Shown in pieces: positions 9,588 through 20,091 of a stretch of DNA of 64,000 bases. Position 1 is the first letter of the stretch; the number at the start of each line of letters is the position of its first letter. Source of the stretch: Kibdelosporangium philippinense (GTDB lineage: Bacteria; Actinomycetota; Actinomycetes; Mycobacteriales; Pseudonocardiaceae). The position numbers and the translations under genes are program-made. Location of the stretch: assembly GCF_021390435.2 (NCBI RefSeq), contig NZ_JAJVCN010000001.1, positions 2,170,001 through 2,234,000 on the forward strand. The letters run 5' to 3'. A model generated the notes under the pieces. The model worked only from the letters and a program-made list of their open reading frames with translations. It was not told where the DNA came from and did no database searches.

Positions 9588-10808
9588 ATGAGTCACGGTA
9601 TCGATGAGGTCGCGCACCTCGTGCCGGAGCCGGCGAACTATCTGCTGAGGACGAACTGCGACCCGCACAAGGACAACTTCGATCTCCTCGCGAACGGCCC
9701 GCTGTTCAAGCTGGTCGGCGACGCGTCCGCCCAACTGGGCAGGGACTATGTCTGGCAAGCGTCCGGCTACGAAGTCGTGCGCAGGATTTTGGGCGATTAC
9801 GAGAATTTCACGACCCGCCCGCAATTCACGCAGGAGAAATCCGCGGCACACGTCGAGGCTCAGTTCGTCGGCCAGATCTCGACCTACGATCCGCCCGAGC
9901 ACACTCGCCTGCGCAAGATGCTGACGCCGGAGTTCACCGTCCGCCGGATCCGCCGAATGGAGCCCGCGATCCAAGGCCTGATCAACGATCGCCTTGACAT
10001 GCTGGAGGCCGAGGGCCCGCCCGCGGACCTCCAAGGGTTGTTCGCCGACCCGGTCGGCGCTCTGGCATTGTGTGAGCTGCTTGGCATCCCGCGCGATGAC
10101 CGGACCGAGTTCGTCCGCCGGATCCGGCGCAACGCCGATCTGAGCCGCGGGCTCAAGGCACGGGCGGCCGACAGCGCGGCATTCAACCGGTACCTGGACA
10201 ACCTGATTGCCAAGCAGCGCAAGGATCCTGACGACGGACTGCTTGGCTCGATCGTCGCAGAGCACGGCGACAACATCAGCGACGAAGAACTCAAAGGCCT
10301 GTGCACGGCCCTGATCCTCGGCGGTGTCGAGACTGTCGCAGGCATGATCGGCTTCGGAGTTCTTGCCCTGCTGGAGAATCCTGACCAGATCCGGTTGCTT
10401 TTCGACGGCCAGGACAAGGCCGATCGCGTTGTCAACGAGCTCGTGCGTTATCTGTCCCCGGTACAGGGACCGAATCCACGCCTTGCCATCAAGGACGTGG
10501 AGATTGACGGACAGCTGATCCGGGCGGGGGACTACGTCCTGTGCTCGGTGCTGATGGCCAACCGGGATGAAGCGCTGACGCCGAATCCCAACGTTCTCGA
10601 CGCGAATCGTCCCGCAGTGTCGGACGTCGGATTCGGGCACGGCATTCATTACTGCGTTGGCGCCGCGCTGGCCCGCTCAATGCTGCGGATGGCGTATCAG
10701 ACTCTGTGGGAGCGATTCCCCGGGCTGCGGCTGGCCGTGCCCATCGGGGAAGTGAAGTACCGCAGCGCGTTCATTGACTGCCCCGATCAGGTCCCAGTCA
10801 CCTGGTAG
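9588..10808 (+). CDS. oxyC: Cytochrome P450, A-B biaryl cross-linking (OxyC)
   Basis: OxyC makes the last, carbon-carbon cross-link between residues 5 and 7 and so closes the cup-shaped aglycone. Start ATG 9588 (MSHGIDEVAHLV) resembles known OxyC N-termini and has AAGGAG upstream; a GTG at 9567 lies ahead of that site and is less likely. Heme loop FGHGIHYCVG with Cys356; I helix LGGVETVAG; 406 residues. No fourth Oxy gene (OxyE type) lies between oxyA and oxyC, so the predicted aglycone has three rings, not the four of teicoplanin-type compounds. Confidence 0.94.
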   Translation: MSHGIDEVAHLVPEPANYLLRTNCDPHKDNFDLLANGPLFKLVGDASAQLGRDYVWQASGYEVVRRILGDYENFTTRPQFTQEKSAAHVEAQFVGQISTYDPPEHTRLRKMLTPEFTVRRIRRMEPAIQGLINDRLDMLEAEGPPADLQGLFADPVGALALCELLGIPRDDRTEFVRRIRRNADLSRGLKARAADSAAFNRYLDNLIAKQRKDPDDGLLGSIVAEHGDNISDEELKGLCTALILGGVETVAGMIGFGVLALLENPDQIRLLFDGQDKADRVVNELVRYLSPVQGPNPRLAIKDVEIDGQLIRAGDYVLCSVLMANRDEALTPNPNVLDANRPAVSDVGFGHGIHYCVGAALARSMLRMAYQTLWERFPGLRLAVPIGEVKYRSAFIDCPDQVPVTW

Positions 10809-10854
10809 CGGGTGAAAACCAGCAATTGGACACTCGATAGAGGAACGGTGGGAG

Positions 10855-12330
10855 ATGTCGGTCGAAGACTTCGATGTGGTGGTTGCTGGTGGCGGGCCCA
10901 GTGGTTCGACCATTGCCACGTTGGTGGCCATGCAGGGGCACCGGGTTTTGCTTGTGGAGAAAGAGGTTTTCCCGCGATACCAGATCGGTGAGTCGTTGCT
11001 GCCCGCCACCGTGCACGGCGTGTGCCGGATGCTCGGCATCACCGACGAGCTGGCCAACGCGGGGTTCCCGATCAAGCGGGGCGGCACGTTCCGCTGGGGC
11101 GCGCGCCCGGAGCCGTGGACGTTCCACTTTGGAATCTCCGCCCGGATGTCCGGCGCGACGTCACACGCCTACCAGGTGGAGCGCGCGCGGTTCGACGAGA
11201 TCCTGTTGAACAACGCCAAGAGCAAGGGCGTCGTCGTACGCGAGGGCTGCTCCGCGACCGACGTCGTGGAAGACGGCGAGCGCGTCACGGGTCTGAAGTA
11301 CACCGACGCCGACGGCAATGAGCGTGAGGTGTCGGCGCGTTTCGTGATCGACGCGTCGGGCAACAAGAGCCGCCTGTACTCCAAAGTCGGTGGCAAGCGG
11401 AACTACTCGGAGTTCTTCCGCAGCCTGGCCCTGTTCGGCTACTTCGAGGGCGGCAAGCGGCTGCCCGCACCGGTTTCCGGCAACATCCTCAGCGTCGCCT
11501 TCGACAGCGGCTGGTTCTGGTACATCCCGCTGAGCGACACGCTGACCAGCGTCGGCGCGGTGGTGCGTCGCGAGGACGCCGACAAGATCCAGGGTGACCG
11601 CGAGAAGGCCCTCAACGCCCTGATCGCCGAATGCCCGCTGATCTCCGAGTACCTCGAGAACGCGACCCGGGTGACCACCGGCAAGTACGGCGAGCTGCGA
11701 ATCCGCAAGGACTACTCGTACCAGCAGGAAAGCTACTGGCGGCCGGGCATGATCCTGGTCGGCGACGCCGCCTGCTTCGTCGACCCGGTGTTCTCCTCCG
11801 GTGTGCACCTGGCGACCTACAGCGCGCTGCTCGCGGCCCGGTCGATCAACAGCATCCTCGCGGGCGACCTTGACGAGAAGACCGCGTTGAACGAGTTCGA
11901 GGCGCGCTACCGCCGTGAGTACGGCGTGTTCTACGAGTTCCTCGTGTCCTTCTACCAGATGAACGTCAACGAGGAGTCGTACTTCTGGCAGGCCAAGAAG
12001 GTCACCCAGAACCAGAGCACCGACATCGAGTCGTTCGTCGAGCTGATCGGTGGCGTGTCCTCCGGTGAGACCGCGCTGACGGCCGCCGACCGGATCGCCA
12101 AGCGCAGCGCCGAATTCGCTGCGGCCGTCGACGAAATGGCCAGTGGCGACGGCGACAACATGGTGCCGATGTTCAAGTCCACAGTGGTCAAGCAGGCGAT
12201 GCAGGAAGCGGGCCAGGTCCAGATGAAGGCCCTGCTCGGCGAGGACGCCGAACCGGAGCTGCCGCTGTTCCCCGGTGGTCTGGTGACCTCACCGGACGGC
12301 ATGAAGTGGCTGCCGTACCACCCGGCCTGA
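10855..12330 (+). CDS. bhaA: FADH2-dependent halogenase (BhaA type)
   Basis: Chlorinates the aromatic ring of the carrier-bound (beta-hydroxy)tyrosine residues, using FADH2, chloride and O2. Seen: N-terminal FAD motif GGGPSGST (residues about 12-19), IGESLLP, and the halogenase signature W-F-W-Y-I-P near residue 220, which keeps water from short-circuiting the flavin intermediate. 491 residues, normal for GPA halogenases. ATG 10855 follows AGAGGAACGGTGGGAG. A flavin reductase partner is not in the window and is probably supplied by the cell. Confidence 0.95.
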   Translation: MSVEDFDVVVAGGGPSGSTIATLVAMQGHRVLLVEKEVFPRYQIGESLLPATVHGVCRMLGITDELANAGFPIKRGGTFRWGARPEPWTFHFGISARMSGATSHAYQVERARFDEILLNNAKSKGVVVREGCSATDVVEDGERVTGLKYTDADGNEREVSARFVIDASGNKSRLYSKVGGKRNYSEFFRSLALFGYFEGGKRLPAPVSGNILSVAFDSGWFWYIPLSDTLTSVGAVVRREDADKIQGDREKALNALIAECPLISEYLENATRVTTGKYGELRIRKDYSYQQESYWRPGMILVGDAACFVDPVFSSGVHLATYSALLAARSINSILAGDLDEKTALNEFEARYRREYGVFYEFLVSFYQMNVNEESYFWQAKKVTQNQSTDIESFVELIGGVSSGETALTAADRIAKRSAEFAAAVDEMASGDGDNMVPMFKSTVVKQAMQEAGQVQMKALLGEDAEPELPLFPGGLVTSPDGMKWLPYHPA

Positions 12331-12397
12331 CGCGTCCTTACTGACTCAGGTGCGTGCCCGCGGTGCGGGATCGAGTTCGTGGAACAGGGGATGCGAA

Positions 12398-13582
12398 ATG
12401 CGTGTGTTGATCTCGGGGTGCGGATCACGCGGGGACGTCGAACCGCTTGTGGCACTGGCGGTTCGGGTGCGGGCACTCGGTGCGGAGGTGCAGATGTGCG
12501 CACCGCCGGACTACGTCGAGCGGTGCGCCGAGTTCGGTGTGCCGCTGGTGCCGATCGGCCGGCCAGTGCGCGCAGGCGCACGCCCGCCGGGAGTTCTGCC
12601 GCCTGGCGCGCCCGAAGTCGCGGCCGAGGTGATCGCCGAGCAGTTCGACAACCTCCCGGAGGCCGCGGAGGGCTGTGATGTGGTGCTGGCGACCGGCCTG
12701 CTGCCCACCGCCGTCGCGGCGCGGTCGGTGGCCGAGAAGCTGGGCGTCCCCTATTTCTACACCGTTCTCTGTCCGGACCATCTGCCGACGGCGCACAGTC
12801 AGGCGCAGCGGGACCAGTACAACGAGGGCGCCGACCGGCTGGCCGGTGGCGCGGTCAACGGTCAGCGTGCCGCGATCGGCCTGCCGCCGGTGGCGAACCT
12901 CTTCGACTACGCCTACACCGATCAGCCCTGGCTGGCGGCGGATCCGATCCTGGCCCCGCTGCTGCCAGGGTATGACGCGGTGCAGACCGGCGCGTGGATC
13001 CTGCCCGACGAACGGCCGCTTTCCGTTGAACTGGAGGCGTTTCTGGCGGCAGGTCCACCACCGGTGTACGTGGGTTTCGGCAGCTCGCTCAAAGCCGTTG
13101 ACGCCGCGCGGGTCGCCATTGAGGCGGCCCGCGCCCATGGCCGCCGGGTCATTCTCTCCCGGGGCTGGGCCGATCTGGACCTGATCGACGACCGGAACGA
13201 CTGCTTTGCCGTCGACGAGGTCAACCTGCAGGTGCTGTTCGGCCGGGTTGCCGCCACCATCCACCACGACGGTGCGGGCACGACGCACGTGGCCACGCGG
13301 GCAGGCGTCCCCCAGATCGTGGTACGCCACATCATTCCCCAGGTGTACTACGCCGACCGGGTGGACGAACTGGGCGTCGGTGTGGGACTCGACGGTCCGA
13401 CCCCGACTTTCGACTCCTTGTCAGCCGCGCTCACCACGGCCTTGGCTCCGGAGACCCGCGCCAGGGCGGCGGCCGTGGCCGGCGAGATCCGTACCGACGG
13501 GGCAACCGTGGCCGCGCAACTGCTGTTCGAAGCGGTCAGCCGGGAAAAACCGGCCGTTTCTGCACAACGGGGGAAAACCTGA
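12398..13582 (+). CDS. gtfA: GPA glycosyltransferase, GtfA-like (aminosugar to residue 6)
   Basis: GT1/GT-B enzyme expected to move a dTDP-activated 3-amino-deoxysugar onto the beta-hydroxytyrosine at position 6. Seen: N-terminal [16 protein letters not shown] (catalytic-type Asp) and C-terminal donor site [15 protein letters not shown], with the distinctive IVVRHIIPQ and [12 protein letters not shown] pattern of GtfA rather than GtfB or GtfC. ATG 12398 was chosen because homologues start MRVL and GGGGA precedes it; upstream in-frame codons to 12350 add no conserved sequence. 394 residues. Its stop overlaps the next start (TGATG). Confidence 0.87.
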   Translation: MRVLISGCGSRGDVEPLVALAVRVRALGAEVQMCAPPDYVERCAEFGVPLVPIGRPVRAGARPPGVLPPGAPEVAAEVIAEQFDNLPEAAEGCDVVLATGLLPTAVAARSVAEKLGVPYFYTVLCPDHLPTAHSQAQRDQYNEGADRLAGGAVNGQRAAIGLPPVANLFDYAYTDQPWLAADPILAPLLPGYDAVQTGAWILPDERPLSVELEAFLAAGPPPVYVGFGSSLKAVDAARVAIEAARAHGRRVILSRGWADLDLIDDRNDCFAVDEVNLQVLFGRVAATIHHDGAGTTHVATRAGVPQIVVRHIIPQVYYADRVDELGVGVGLDGPTPTFDSLSAALTTALAPETRARAAAVAGEIRTDGATVAAQLLFEAVSREKPAVSAQRGKT

Positions 13583-14808
13583 TGCGTGTGTTGTTGTCGA
13601 CGTCCGGCAGCCGCGGAGACGTCGAACCGCTTCTGGCACTGGCGGTTCGGTTGCGGGAACTCGGCGCGGAGGTGCGGATGTGCGCGCCGCCGGACTCCGC
13701 TTCCCGGCTCGCCGAGGTTGGTGTGCCGCACGTGCCGGTGGGGCAGCCCGCACGCCCGAAGGCAGACGGGGGCAAGCCCCCGTCACGCGAGGAGATGGCC
13801 CGGTTCCTGACCGAGGCGATCACCATGCAGTTCGACCACGTCCCGGCGGCTGCCGAAGGGTGCGACGCGGTGGTGACGACCGGTCTGTTGCCCGCGGCGG
13901 TCGGCGTCCGGTCGGTGGCCGACAAGCTGGGCATTCCGTACTTCTACGCCTTCTACTGCCCGATCTTCATGCCGTCGCCGTACTACGCGCCGCCGCCGCC
14001 CATCGGCGAGCCGCCCGCACCGGCCGGGACCGACATCCGGGCGCTGTGGGACCGCAACAACCAGAGCGCCTACAGGCGGTACGGGGACACGCTCAACAGC
14101 CAGCGGGCGGCGATCGGTCTGCCACCGGTCGAGGACATCTTCGGTTACTGCTATACCAGTCGGCCTTGGCTGGCGGCCGATCCGGTACTGGCCCCACTGC
14201 AGCCAACGGACCTCGACGCCGTGCAGACCGGTGCTTGGATCCTGCCCGACTCGCGGCCTCTTTCCGTTTCGCTGGAAGCGTTTCTGGAGGCTGGTCCGCC
14301 GCCGGTGTACGTCGGTTTCGGCAGTATGCGGGCAGACGCTCACGCCGCGAAGGTGGCCATCGAGACCATCCGTGCCCAGGGCCGCAGAGTGATCCTCGGT
14401 CGCGGCTGGGCTGATCTGGCTTTGATCGACGAGCAGGACGACTGCTTCGCCGTTGACGAGGTGAACCACCAGGCGCTGTTCAGCCGGGTGGCCGCCGTCG
14501 TTCACCACGGCGGCGCGGGCACGACGACCACGGCCGCTCGCGCTGGCGCCCCTCAGGTTCTGGTGCCTCAGATAGCGGACCAGCCGTACTACGCCGGCCG
14601 GGTGGCCGAGCTCGGCATCGGTGCGGCACACGACGGTCCGATCCCGACCTTCGACTCTCTGTCCACCGCGCTCACCACGGCCTTGGCCCCGGAAACCCGA
14701 GCCCGCGCAACGGCCTTGACAGGCACCGTTCGTACCGATGGGGCGACTGTGGCCGCGCAACTGCTGCTGGACGCGGTCAACCGGCACAAGCCCGCTGTTT
14801 CTGCGTGA
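13582..14808 (+). CDS. gtfB: GPA glycosyltransferase, GtfB-like (glucose to Hpg-4)
   Basis: Expected to transfer glucose from UDP/dTDP-glucose to the 4-hydroxyphenylglycine at position 4. [16 protein letters not shown] at the N-terminus; donor-binding region [17 protein letters not shown] followed by [18 protein letters not shown], the pattern of glucosyltransferase GtfB. 408 residues, starting on the last base of the upstream stop codon. It differs from its neighbours by a proline-rich acceptor loop ([13 protein letters not shown]), the region that contacts the aglycone in this family, so acceptor detail could differ from vancomycin. The A/B assignment is by motif and gene order. Confidence 0.87.
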   Translation: MRVLLSTSGSRGDVEPLLALAVRLRELGAEVRMCAPPDSASRLAEVGVPHVPVGQPARPKADGGKPPSREEMARFLTEAITMQFDHVPAAAEGCDAVVTTGLLPAAVGVRSVADKLGIPYFYAFYCPIFMPSPYYAPPPPIGEPPAPAGTDIRALWDRNNQSAYRRYGDTLNSQRAAIGLPPVEDIFGYCYTSRPWLAADPVLAPLQPTDLDAVQTGAWILPDSRPLSVSLEAFLEAGPPPVYVGFGSMRADAHAAKVAIETIRAQGRRVILGRGWADLALIDEQDDCFAVDEVNHQALFSRVAAVVHHGGAGTTTTAARAGAPQVLVPQIADQPYYAGRVAELGIGAAHDGPIPTFDSLSTALTTALAPETRARATALTGTVRTDGATVAAQLLLDAVNRHKPAVSA

Positions 14809-14821
14809 ACGGGGATACGTG

Positions 14822-16045
14822 ATGCGTGTGTTGTTGTCGACGTCCGGCAGCCGCGGAGATGTCGAGCCGCTGCTGGCACTTGCCGTCCAGTTGCAGGACC
14901 TCGGTGTGGACGTGCGGATGTGCGCACCCGCCGACTCCGCGGAGCGGTGCGCCGAGGTCGGCGTCCCGCTGGTGCCGGTCGGCCCGAAAGAGCGCGTGAT
15001 GCTCAAGGAAGGGATGCCGCCGCCGTCGCCCGAGGAGGGGCGCCGGTTCGCGGCCGAGGCGATCGCCCTGCAGTTCGACCAGGTCCTGGCGGCCGCCGAG
15101 GGATGTGACGCGGCGGTGGCGACCGGCGAGCTGGCCGCCGCCATCGCCGTGCGGTCGGTTGCCGAGAAGCTGGGCATTCCCTACGTCTACTCCGCCTGCA
15201 GCCAGCCTTACCTGCCGTCGTCGCACTATCCGCCGCCCCTGGACGAGCAGACCGAACCGGGCGTGGACAACCGGACGTTGTGGGACCAGCGCAGCCGCCG
15301 GTTCTGCGAGGGTTTCGGGGAGATGATCAACGACCAGCGGGCCGCGATCGGCCTGCCACCGGTGGCGAATGTCTTCGACTACGGCCACGCCGATCAGCCC
15401 TGGCTGGCGACCGACCCGGTCCTGGCCCCGCTGCAGCCCAACGATCTCGACGCGGTGCAGACCGGTGTGTGGATCCTGCCGGACTCGCGGCCGCTTTCCG
15501 CTGAGCTGGAGGAGTTTCTGGCTGCCGGGTCACCGCCGGTGTACGTGGGTTTCGGCAGCTCGTCCGGGCTCGGCACCGATGACGCCGCCCTGGCAGCCAT
15601 CGAAGCGGTCCGTGCCCAGGGGCGCAGGGTGATCCTCTCCCGCGGCTGGGCCGAACTGGACCTGCCCGACGACCGGGACGACTTGTTCGCCGTCGACGAG
15701 GTGAATCTTCAGGCGCTGTTCGGCCGGGTGGCCGTGGCCATCCACCACGGCAGCGCGGGCACCGTCCACATTGCCACGCGGGCGGGCGTCCCGCAGATCG
15801 TGATACCTCAGTCAGGGGACCAGCCGCACTTCGCCGAGCGGGTCGCCGAGTTGGGCGTCGGTGCGGCACACGACGTGTCGATCCCGACCTTTGATTCCTT
15901 GTCGGCCGCCCTCGCCATCGCCTTGGCCCCGGAAGTCCACACGCGAGCGACGGCCGTGGCCGGCCAGATCCGCACTGATGGGGCAGCGGTGGCAGCGGAG
16001 TTGCTACTTGCCCGCGCCACAACCCTGTTGACGACAAGCACATAG
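14822..16045 (+). CDS. gtfC: GPA glycosyltransferase, GtfC/GtfD-like (aminosugar to glucose)
   Basis: Third member of the tandem GT1 set, expected to add the deoxyaminosugar to the glucose placed by GtfB, giving a disaccharide on residue 4. [16 protein letters not shown] at the N-terminus; donor site [18 protein letters not shown], closer to GtfC/GtfD than to GtfB. Start ATG 14822 follows GGGGATACGTG. An upstream in-frame start at 14738 lies inside gtfB and is rejected. 407 residues. The first ~60 coding bases of gtfB and gtfC are nearly identical, a sign of duplication or gene conversion. Confidence 0.85.
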   Translation: MRVLLSTSGSRGDVEPLLALAVQLQDLGVDVRMCAPADSAERCAEVGVPLVPVGPKERVMLKEGMPPPSPEEGRRFAAEAIALQFDQVLAAAEGCDAAVATGELAAAIAVRSVAEKLGIPYVYSACSQPYLPSSHYPPPLDEQTEPGVDNRTLWDQRSRRFCEGFGEMINDQRAAIGLPPVANVFDYGHADQPWLATDPVLAPLQPNDLDAVQTGVWILPDSRPLSAELEEFLAAGSPPVYVGFGSSSGLGTDDAALAAIEAVRAQGRRVILSRGWAELDLPDDRDDLFAVDEVNLQALFGRVAVAIHHGSAGTVHIATRAGVPQIVIPQSGDQPHFAERVAELGVGAAHDVSIPTFDSLSAALAIALAPEVHTRATAVAGQIRTDGAAVAAELLLARATTLLTTST

Positions 16046-16053
16046 GAGACTTC

Positions 16054-17277
16054 ATGTCGACCACGACCCAGTGCCGGATCTGTGCGGGCACGGTCAGAGA
16101 GTTCATCGACTTCGGGCGCCAGCCGCTCTCGGACGCGTTCGTCGTTCCCGGCGACACCCAGGAAGAGTTCTTCTTCCGGCTGGCCACCGGGATCTGCGAC
16201 ACCTGCACGATGGTGCAGCTGATGGAAGAGGTCCCGAGGGACCGGATGTTCCACGAGGCATACCCGTACCTGTCCTCCGGTTCGGCGTACATGCGCACGC
16301 ATTTCGAGGAACTGGCCAAGCGGTTCCTGGCCACCGAGCTGACCGGCGAGGACGCGTTCATCGTCGAGCTCGGCAGCAACGACGGCATCATGCTCAAGGC
16401 AGTGGCCGAGGCGGGCGTGCGCCACCTCGGCGTCGATCCGTCTGGCGTCGCGGATCTGGCTGCGGCCAAGGGAATCCGCGTCCGCAAGGACTTCTTCGAA
16501 GAGGCCACGGCGGCCGACATCCGCGCGAACGAGCGCCCCGCCGACGTGATCTACGCGGCCAACACCCTCTGCCACATCCCTTACATGGACTCGATCCTGA
16601 AGGGCGTCAACACGCTGCTCGGCCCGAACGGCGTGTTCGTGTTCGAGGACCCGTACCTCGGTGACATCGTGGAGCGCACGTCGTTCGACCAGATCTACGA
16701 CGAGCATTTCTTCTTCTTCACGGCCCGCTCGGTCCAGGAGATGGCTCGCCGCCACGGCCTTGAGCTCGTGGACGTCGAGCGCATTCCGGTGCACGGCGGC
16801 GAGGTGCGTTACACCCTCGCACTCACTGGCGCCCGTAAGCCGACCAACGCCGTGGCCGAGCTCCTCGCGTGGGAAGCCGAGCGCGAGCTGTCGGAGTACG
16901 CCACGCTGGAACGCTTTGCCACCAAGGTGAAGAAGAACAAGGAAGACCTGATCGCGCTGCTGACCAAGCTTCGTGACGCGGGCAAACGCGTCGTCGGCTA
17001 CGGCGCGACGGCCAAGGGCGCCACCGTGAACAACTTCTGTGGCATCACTCCGGATCTGGTGCAGTTCATCTCCGACACCACACCGGCCAAGCAGGGCAAG
17101 CTCAGCCCCGGACAGCACATCCCGGTCCACGAGCACAAGCAGTTCGCGGACAACTACCCGGACTACGCACTGCTGTACGCCTGGAACCACGCCGACGAGA
17201 TCATGAACGCGGAGCAGGCTTTCCGCGATGCCGGTGGGAAATGGATCCTGTACGTGCCGGATGTGCACGTGATCTGA
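16054..17277 (+). CDS. evaC: NDP-hexose C-3 methyltransferase (EvaC/DvaC type)
   Basis: SAM-dependent C-methyltransferase that adds the branching methyl at C-3 of a 3-keto NDP-deoxysugar, as in vancosamine and epivancosamine. Seen: N-terminal zinc-site cysteines (CRIC ... CDTC), SAM motif VELGSNDGIML, and the family's C-terminal half with GYGATAKG. 407 residues. It sits apart from the other sugar genes (31441-35556) but completes the A-B-C-D-E set, so the attached aminosugar is predicted to be C-methylated, not ristosamine or acosamine. It follows gtfC by 8 bp and is probably co-transcribed. Confidence 0.92.
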   Translation: MSTTTQCRICAGTVREFIDFGRQPLSDAFVVPGDTQEEFFFRLATGICDTCTMVQLMEEVPRDRMFHEAYPYLSSGSAYMRTHFEELAKRFLATELTGEDAFIVELGSNDGIMLKAVAEAGVRHLGVDPSGVADLAAAKGIRVRKDFFEEATAADIRANERPADVIYAANTLCHIPYMDSILKGVNTLLGPNGVFVFEDPYLGDIVERTSFDQIYDEHFFFFTARSVQEMARRHGLELVDVERIPVHGGEVRYTLALTGARKPTNAVAELLAWEAERELSEYATLERFATKVKKNKEDLIALLTKLRDAGKRVVGYGATAKGATVNNFCGITPDLVQFISDTTPAKQGKLSPGQHIPVHEHKQFADNYPDYALLYAWNHADEIMNAEQAFRDAGGKWILYVPDVHVI

Positions 17278-17295
17278 CGTGCCAATGATGTGCCT

Positions 17296-17338
17296 CAATG
17301 CCGCATTGGTGGTGTCGCACGCCGCCAATGCCGCATTC
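17296..17338. repeat. CAATGCCGCATTG repeats between evaC and the deacetylase gene
   Basis: CAATG-CCG-CATTG (17296-17308) is a small perfect palindrome, and a second copy ending CATTC lies at 17326-17338. It looks like an intergenic REP-type repeat or weak terminator after evaC. No ORF or promoter is convincing in the rest of 17278-17458. Confidence 0.35.
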
Positions 17339-17458
17339 GGGGCGCGGGGCAGCTGCACGTCTTCGGAGTGTGCCGGCGGGCCCGAGCCGTGAAGATGTGC
17401 TGGTATGTCCAGACTTCACCCGTTGTAACGTGGCACCGCTGTCGTCAAAGTGAGCGCT

Positions 17459-18271
17459 ATGTCTTCAGACCCTGACGCGACCCGCCTGCTGGCAATTTCC
17501 GCTCATTTGGACGACGCGGCTCTGTCTTTCGGAGCCGGCCTCGCCCAGGCGGCGCAGGACGGTGTGAAGGTGACCGTCTATACGGTATTCGCCGGTACGG
17601 CGGCGGCCCCTTACTCTCCCGCGGCTGAGCGGATGCACTCGATCTGGGGCTTCTCGCCGGACCAGGACGCACCGCTGCAGCGCCGAAACGAAGACATCGC
17701 CGCGCTCGATCACCTGGGAGTCGGTTACCGGCATGGCCGGTTCCTTGATTCCATCTACCGCAAGCGGCCGGACGGCCGGTGGCTGGCCGACAACGTGGCA
17801 GGTCGCCAGAAGCTGGCGATCAGCAAGCAATCGCCACAGGACGATCCGGAGCTCTTCGCCGCGGTCCGGGATGACATCAAGTCGGTTGTCGACGAGTACG
17901 ACCCGACGCTGATCGTCACGTGCGCGGCGATCAGCAGTCACATCGACAACGAGATCGCGCGGGATGCCGCGCTGATCGTCGCACACGACAAGGGTATTCC
18001 GGTGCGGCTTTGGGAAGACCTTCCGCACGCGACCTTTGGGAGGGGGGCGGCTGAACTGCCTCAGGGCTTCCGGCTCGGTCCGCCCGATTTCAGTTCCGTC
18101 AAGCCGACGGCGCGGACGCGGAAGTTCGAGGCGCTGAAGCTCTATCCGTCGCAGATGTTGATGCTCACCGGGCCGGACAAGGATTTGTTCGCTCAACTGG
18201 ACGCGCATGCTCGGAAAAACTCACCCGATGGCGGATACAGCGAAACGACCTGGCCGGTTCTCCGCGACTGA
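17459..18271 (+). CDS. PIG-L/LmbE family deacetylase
   Basis: Zinc-dependent N-deacetylase fold: AHLDDAALSFG (the family's AHPDD metal site, with Leu for Pro) near residues 15-25, and the second site SSHIDNEIARDA. Teicoplanin and A40926 clusters use such an enzyme to deacetylate GlcNAc on the aglycone, and balhimycin carries a homologue (orf2) of unclear role. No GlcNAc transferase or acyltransferase is seen here, so the substrate is unknown. ATG 17459 is preferred over GTG 17450, but neither has a strong ribosome site. 270 residues. A degenerate GTCCAG...GTGGCA pair lies upstream and is not a convincing Bbr box. Confidence 0.82.
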   Translation: MSSDPDATRLLAISAHLDDAALSFGAGLAQAAQDGVKVTVYTVFAGTAAAPYSPAAERMHSIWGFSPDQDAPLQRRNEDIAALDHLGVGYRHGRFLDSIYRKRPDGRWLADNVAGRQKLAISKQSPQDDPELFAAVRDDIKSVVDEYDPTLIVTCAAISSHIDNEIARDAALIVAHDKGIPVRLWEDLPHATFGRGAAELPQGFRLGPPDFSSVKPTARTRKFEALKLYPSQMLMLTGPDKDLFAQLDAHARKNSPDGGYSETTWPVLRD

Positions 18272-18352
18272 CAAGTTCACGTTCACATTCGCGCGAGCCG
18301 ACGGTCTTTGAACACACACAACCGAAGCAGTATCACGCCCGGAGGTACCGGA

Positions 18353-20068
18353 GTGTCCGCAACACTCACTCATCTGCCGTCGCCGCACCAAGACCCGGTG
18401 GGAGAAGGCAGATCCAACCGCTGGGCGTTCTGGCGTTCGCCGGCTGGTCAGCCTCCGTGGGCCCGGCCCGCGTTGCTGGGTATCGCGTTGGTCGCGGTGG
18501 TGCTTTACGCGTGGAACTTGCCGGTGGTCGATTACGCGCCGCTGTACTCGGATGCCGTCAGGAGCATGTCCGGGAGTTGGAAGGCGTTCTTGTACGGCGC
18601 GGTCGATCCGGCGGCGACGTACACGCTGGACAAGCTGGCCGGATCCTTTGTGCCGCAGGTGATTTCGGCGAAGATCTTCGGGTACAGCGAGTGGTCGCTG
18701 GCACTGCCGCAGGTGATCGAGGGTGTGATCTCGGTACTGGTGATGTACCGGGTCGTGCGGCGATGGGCGGGTGTGGTTCCCGGTCTGCTCGCGGCGGGGA
18801 TTTTCACTTTGACCCCGGTTGCCGCGTCGATGTTCGGGCACAGCATGCACGACGGGTTCCTGACGATGTGCTTGGTGTTGGCGGTTGACCAGTATCAGCG
18901 GGCTGTGCTGGACGGACGGCTGCGGTCGTTGGTATGGGCCGGTGTGTGGGTCGGGCTCGGCTTCCAGGCCAAGATGTTGCAGGCGTGGATGATCCTGCCC
19001 GCTCTGGTCGTCGGTTACTTGTTGACCGCGCCGATCGAGATGCGTCGTCGGATGAAGCATGTGGCGGTCGCCGGTGTGGTGATGTTGGCGGTGTCGCTGT
19101 CGTGGGTCGCGCTTTACACCTTCACCCCAGCCAGCGACCGGCCCTACATCAGCCGCACCACGAACAACAGCGCCTTCGCCATGGTGTTCGGGTACAACGG
19201 TCTCGGGCGTCTGGGCATCGACCTGCCCGGCGCCGTTCCCGGTGACCAGGCGGGCGGTCCGCTCGGCGGTTCAGGTCGAGAAGCGGGTGAACTCGGCGGC
19301 CCGGGTCAGGAAGGTGGGCCGGGTCAAGAGGGTGGGCCGGGTCAGGAAGGCGGACCCGGGATGGGGCCGGGGATGGGGCCGGGGATGGGGCCGGGGATGG
19401 GGCCGGGTGGGCCCTTCGATGAAGACCCGTCGAAAGTGGAGAGCCGGGAGAGTCCCACGGGATGGGCCAAGCTGCTCGACGGCCACCTTGGTGTAGCGAT
19501 CGCCTGGCTGTTCCCGCTCACGCTGCTGACCCTGCTGTGCGGGCTCTTGTGGTGGCGCCGGGCCGAACGCACTGACCCGGTGCGTGGCGGGCTGGTGATG
19601 TGGGGCGTGTGGCTGGTGACCTTCGGCCTTGTCTTCAGCGCTGCCGAAGTCGCGCACACCGCGTACGTGGCGTCACTCGCGCCCGCGGTCGCCGCTCTCT
19701 CCGCTCTGGGCATTGTGATGTTCTGGCGGTCGTATCGGCGAGGCGGCAGGCAGGCCTGGATACTGCCGCTCGCGGTCGTGGCCGAACTAGCTTGGGGCGC
19801 CTGGTTGTGGTCCCATTACCCCGATTTCCTGCCGTGGGCGAAATGGGGCACGCTCGCGCTGGGCGCAGTGGCCCTCGTCGCGCTGGTTCTGGCGCGAGTG
19901 ATCAGGTCCGCTTCTCCCGCCTTGGTCACGGCCGGACTCGCCATCGGCGTCGTAGCCATATTGGCCGCGCCTGCCACGTATGCCTTCTCCGTACTTGACC
20001 CCGATTACGCCGGCAACTCCTTTGACGCCAACGCCGGACCGGCATCAGGGCGAGTGATCATCCGATGA
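18353..20068 (+). CDS. GT39-type membrane mannosyltransferase-like protein, copy 1
   Basis: Polytopic membrane protein of the PMT/ArnT (GT39-like) type found in mannosylated glycopeptide clusters (Dbv20, Tei3*). Such enzymes move mannose from a polyprenyl phosphate onto a Dpg hydroxyl on the outer face of the membrane. Seen: many hydrophobic helices, and a first outer loop with the likely catalytic acid (YAPLYSDAVRS) and YTLDKLAGSF. GTG 18353 is chosen because GGAGG precedes it at proper spacing, and the same leader and start occur in copy 2. A Gly/Pro/Met-rich insert coded by DNA tandem repeats (19303-19408) sits in an extramembrane loop. 571 residues. Its stop overlaps an ATG in the copy 2 frame. 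Confidence 0.8.
   Translation: MSATLTHLPSPHQDPVGEGRSNRWAFWRSPAGQPPWARPALLGIALVAVVLYAWNLPVVDYAPLYSDAVRSMSGSWKAFLYGAVDPAATYTLDKLAGSFVPQVISAKIFGYSEWSLALPQVIEGVISVLVMYRVVRRWAGVVPGLLAAGIFTLTPVAASMFGHSMHDGFLTMCLVLAVDQYQRAVLDGRLRSLVWAGVWVGLGFQAKMLQAWMILPALVVGYLLTAPIEMRRRMKHVAVAGVVMLAVSLSWVALYTFTPASDRPYISRTTNNSAFAMVFGYNGLGRLGIDLPGAVPGDQAGGPLGGSGREAGELGGPGQEGGPGQEGGPGQEGGPGMGPGMGPGMGPGMGPGGPFDEDPSKVESRESPTGWAKLLDGHLGVAIAWLFPLTLLTLLCGLLWWRRAERTDPVRGGLVMWGVWLVTFGLVFSAAEVAHTAYVASLAPAVAALSALGIVMFWRSYRRGGRQAWILPLAVVAELAWGAWLWSHYPDFLPWAKWGTLALGAVALVALVLARVIRSASPALVTAGLAIGVVAILAAPATYAFSVLDPDYAGNSFDANAGPASGRVIIR
19303..19408 (+). repeat. In-frame tandem repeats inside GT39 copy 1
   Basis: About three 18-bp units of GGGTCAGGAAGGTGGGCC type (19303-19356), then four exact 12-bp ATGGGGCCGGGG units (19361-19408). 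They encode GGPGQE and GPGM repeats. All are multiples of three, so length change keeps the frame. Copy 2 has no such repeats at this point. Confidence 0.9.
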
Positions 20069-20091
20069 ATATCACGCCCGGAGGTACCGGA

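Noticed and set aside
12398..16045. Three long near-repeats considered as a repeat array or assembly artefact
   Set aside because: They are three distinct, full-length glycosyltransferase paralogues with different acceptor loops, the standard GtfA-B-C arrangement.
17407..17435. GTCCAG-N17-GTGGCA considered as a second Bbr operator upstream of the deacetylase gene
   Set aside because: The left half and spacing fit, but the right half matches TTGGAC poorly; too weak to call.
19303..19408. Regular short repeats considered as CRISPR or origin iterons
   Set aside because: Units are contiguous with no spacers, multiples of three, and lie in frame inside a membrane protein gene.
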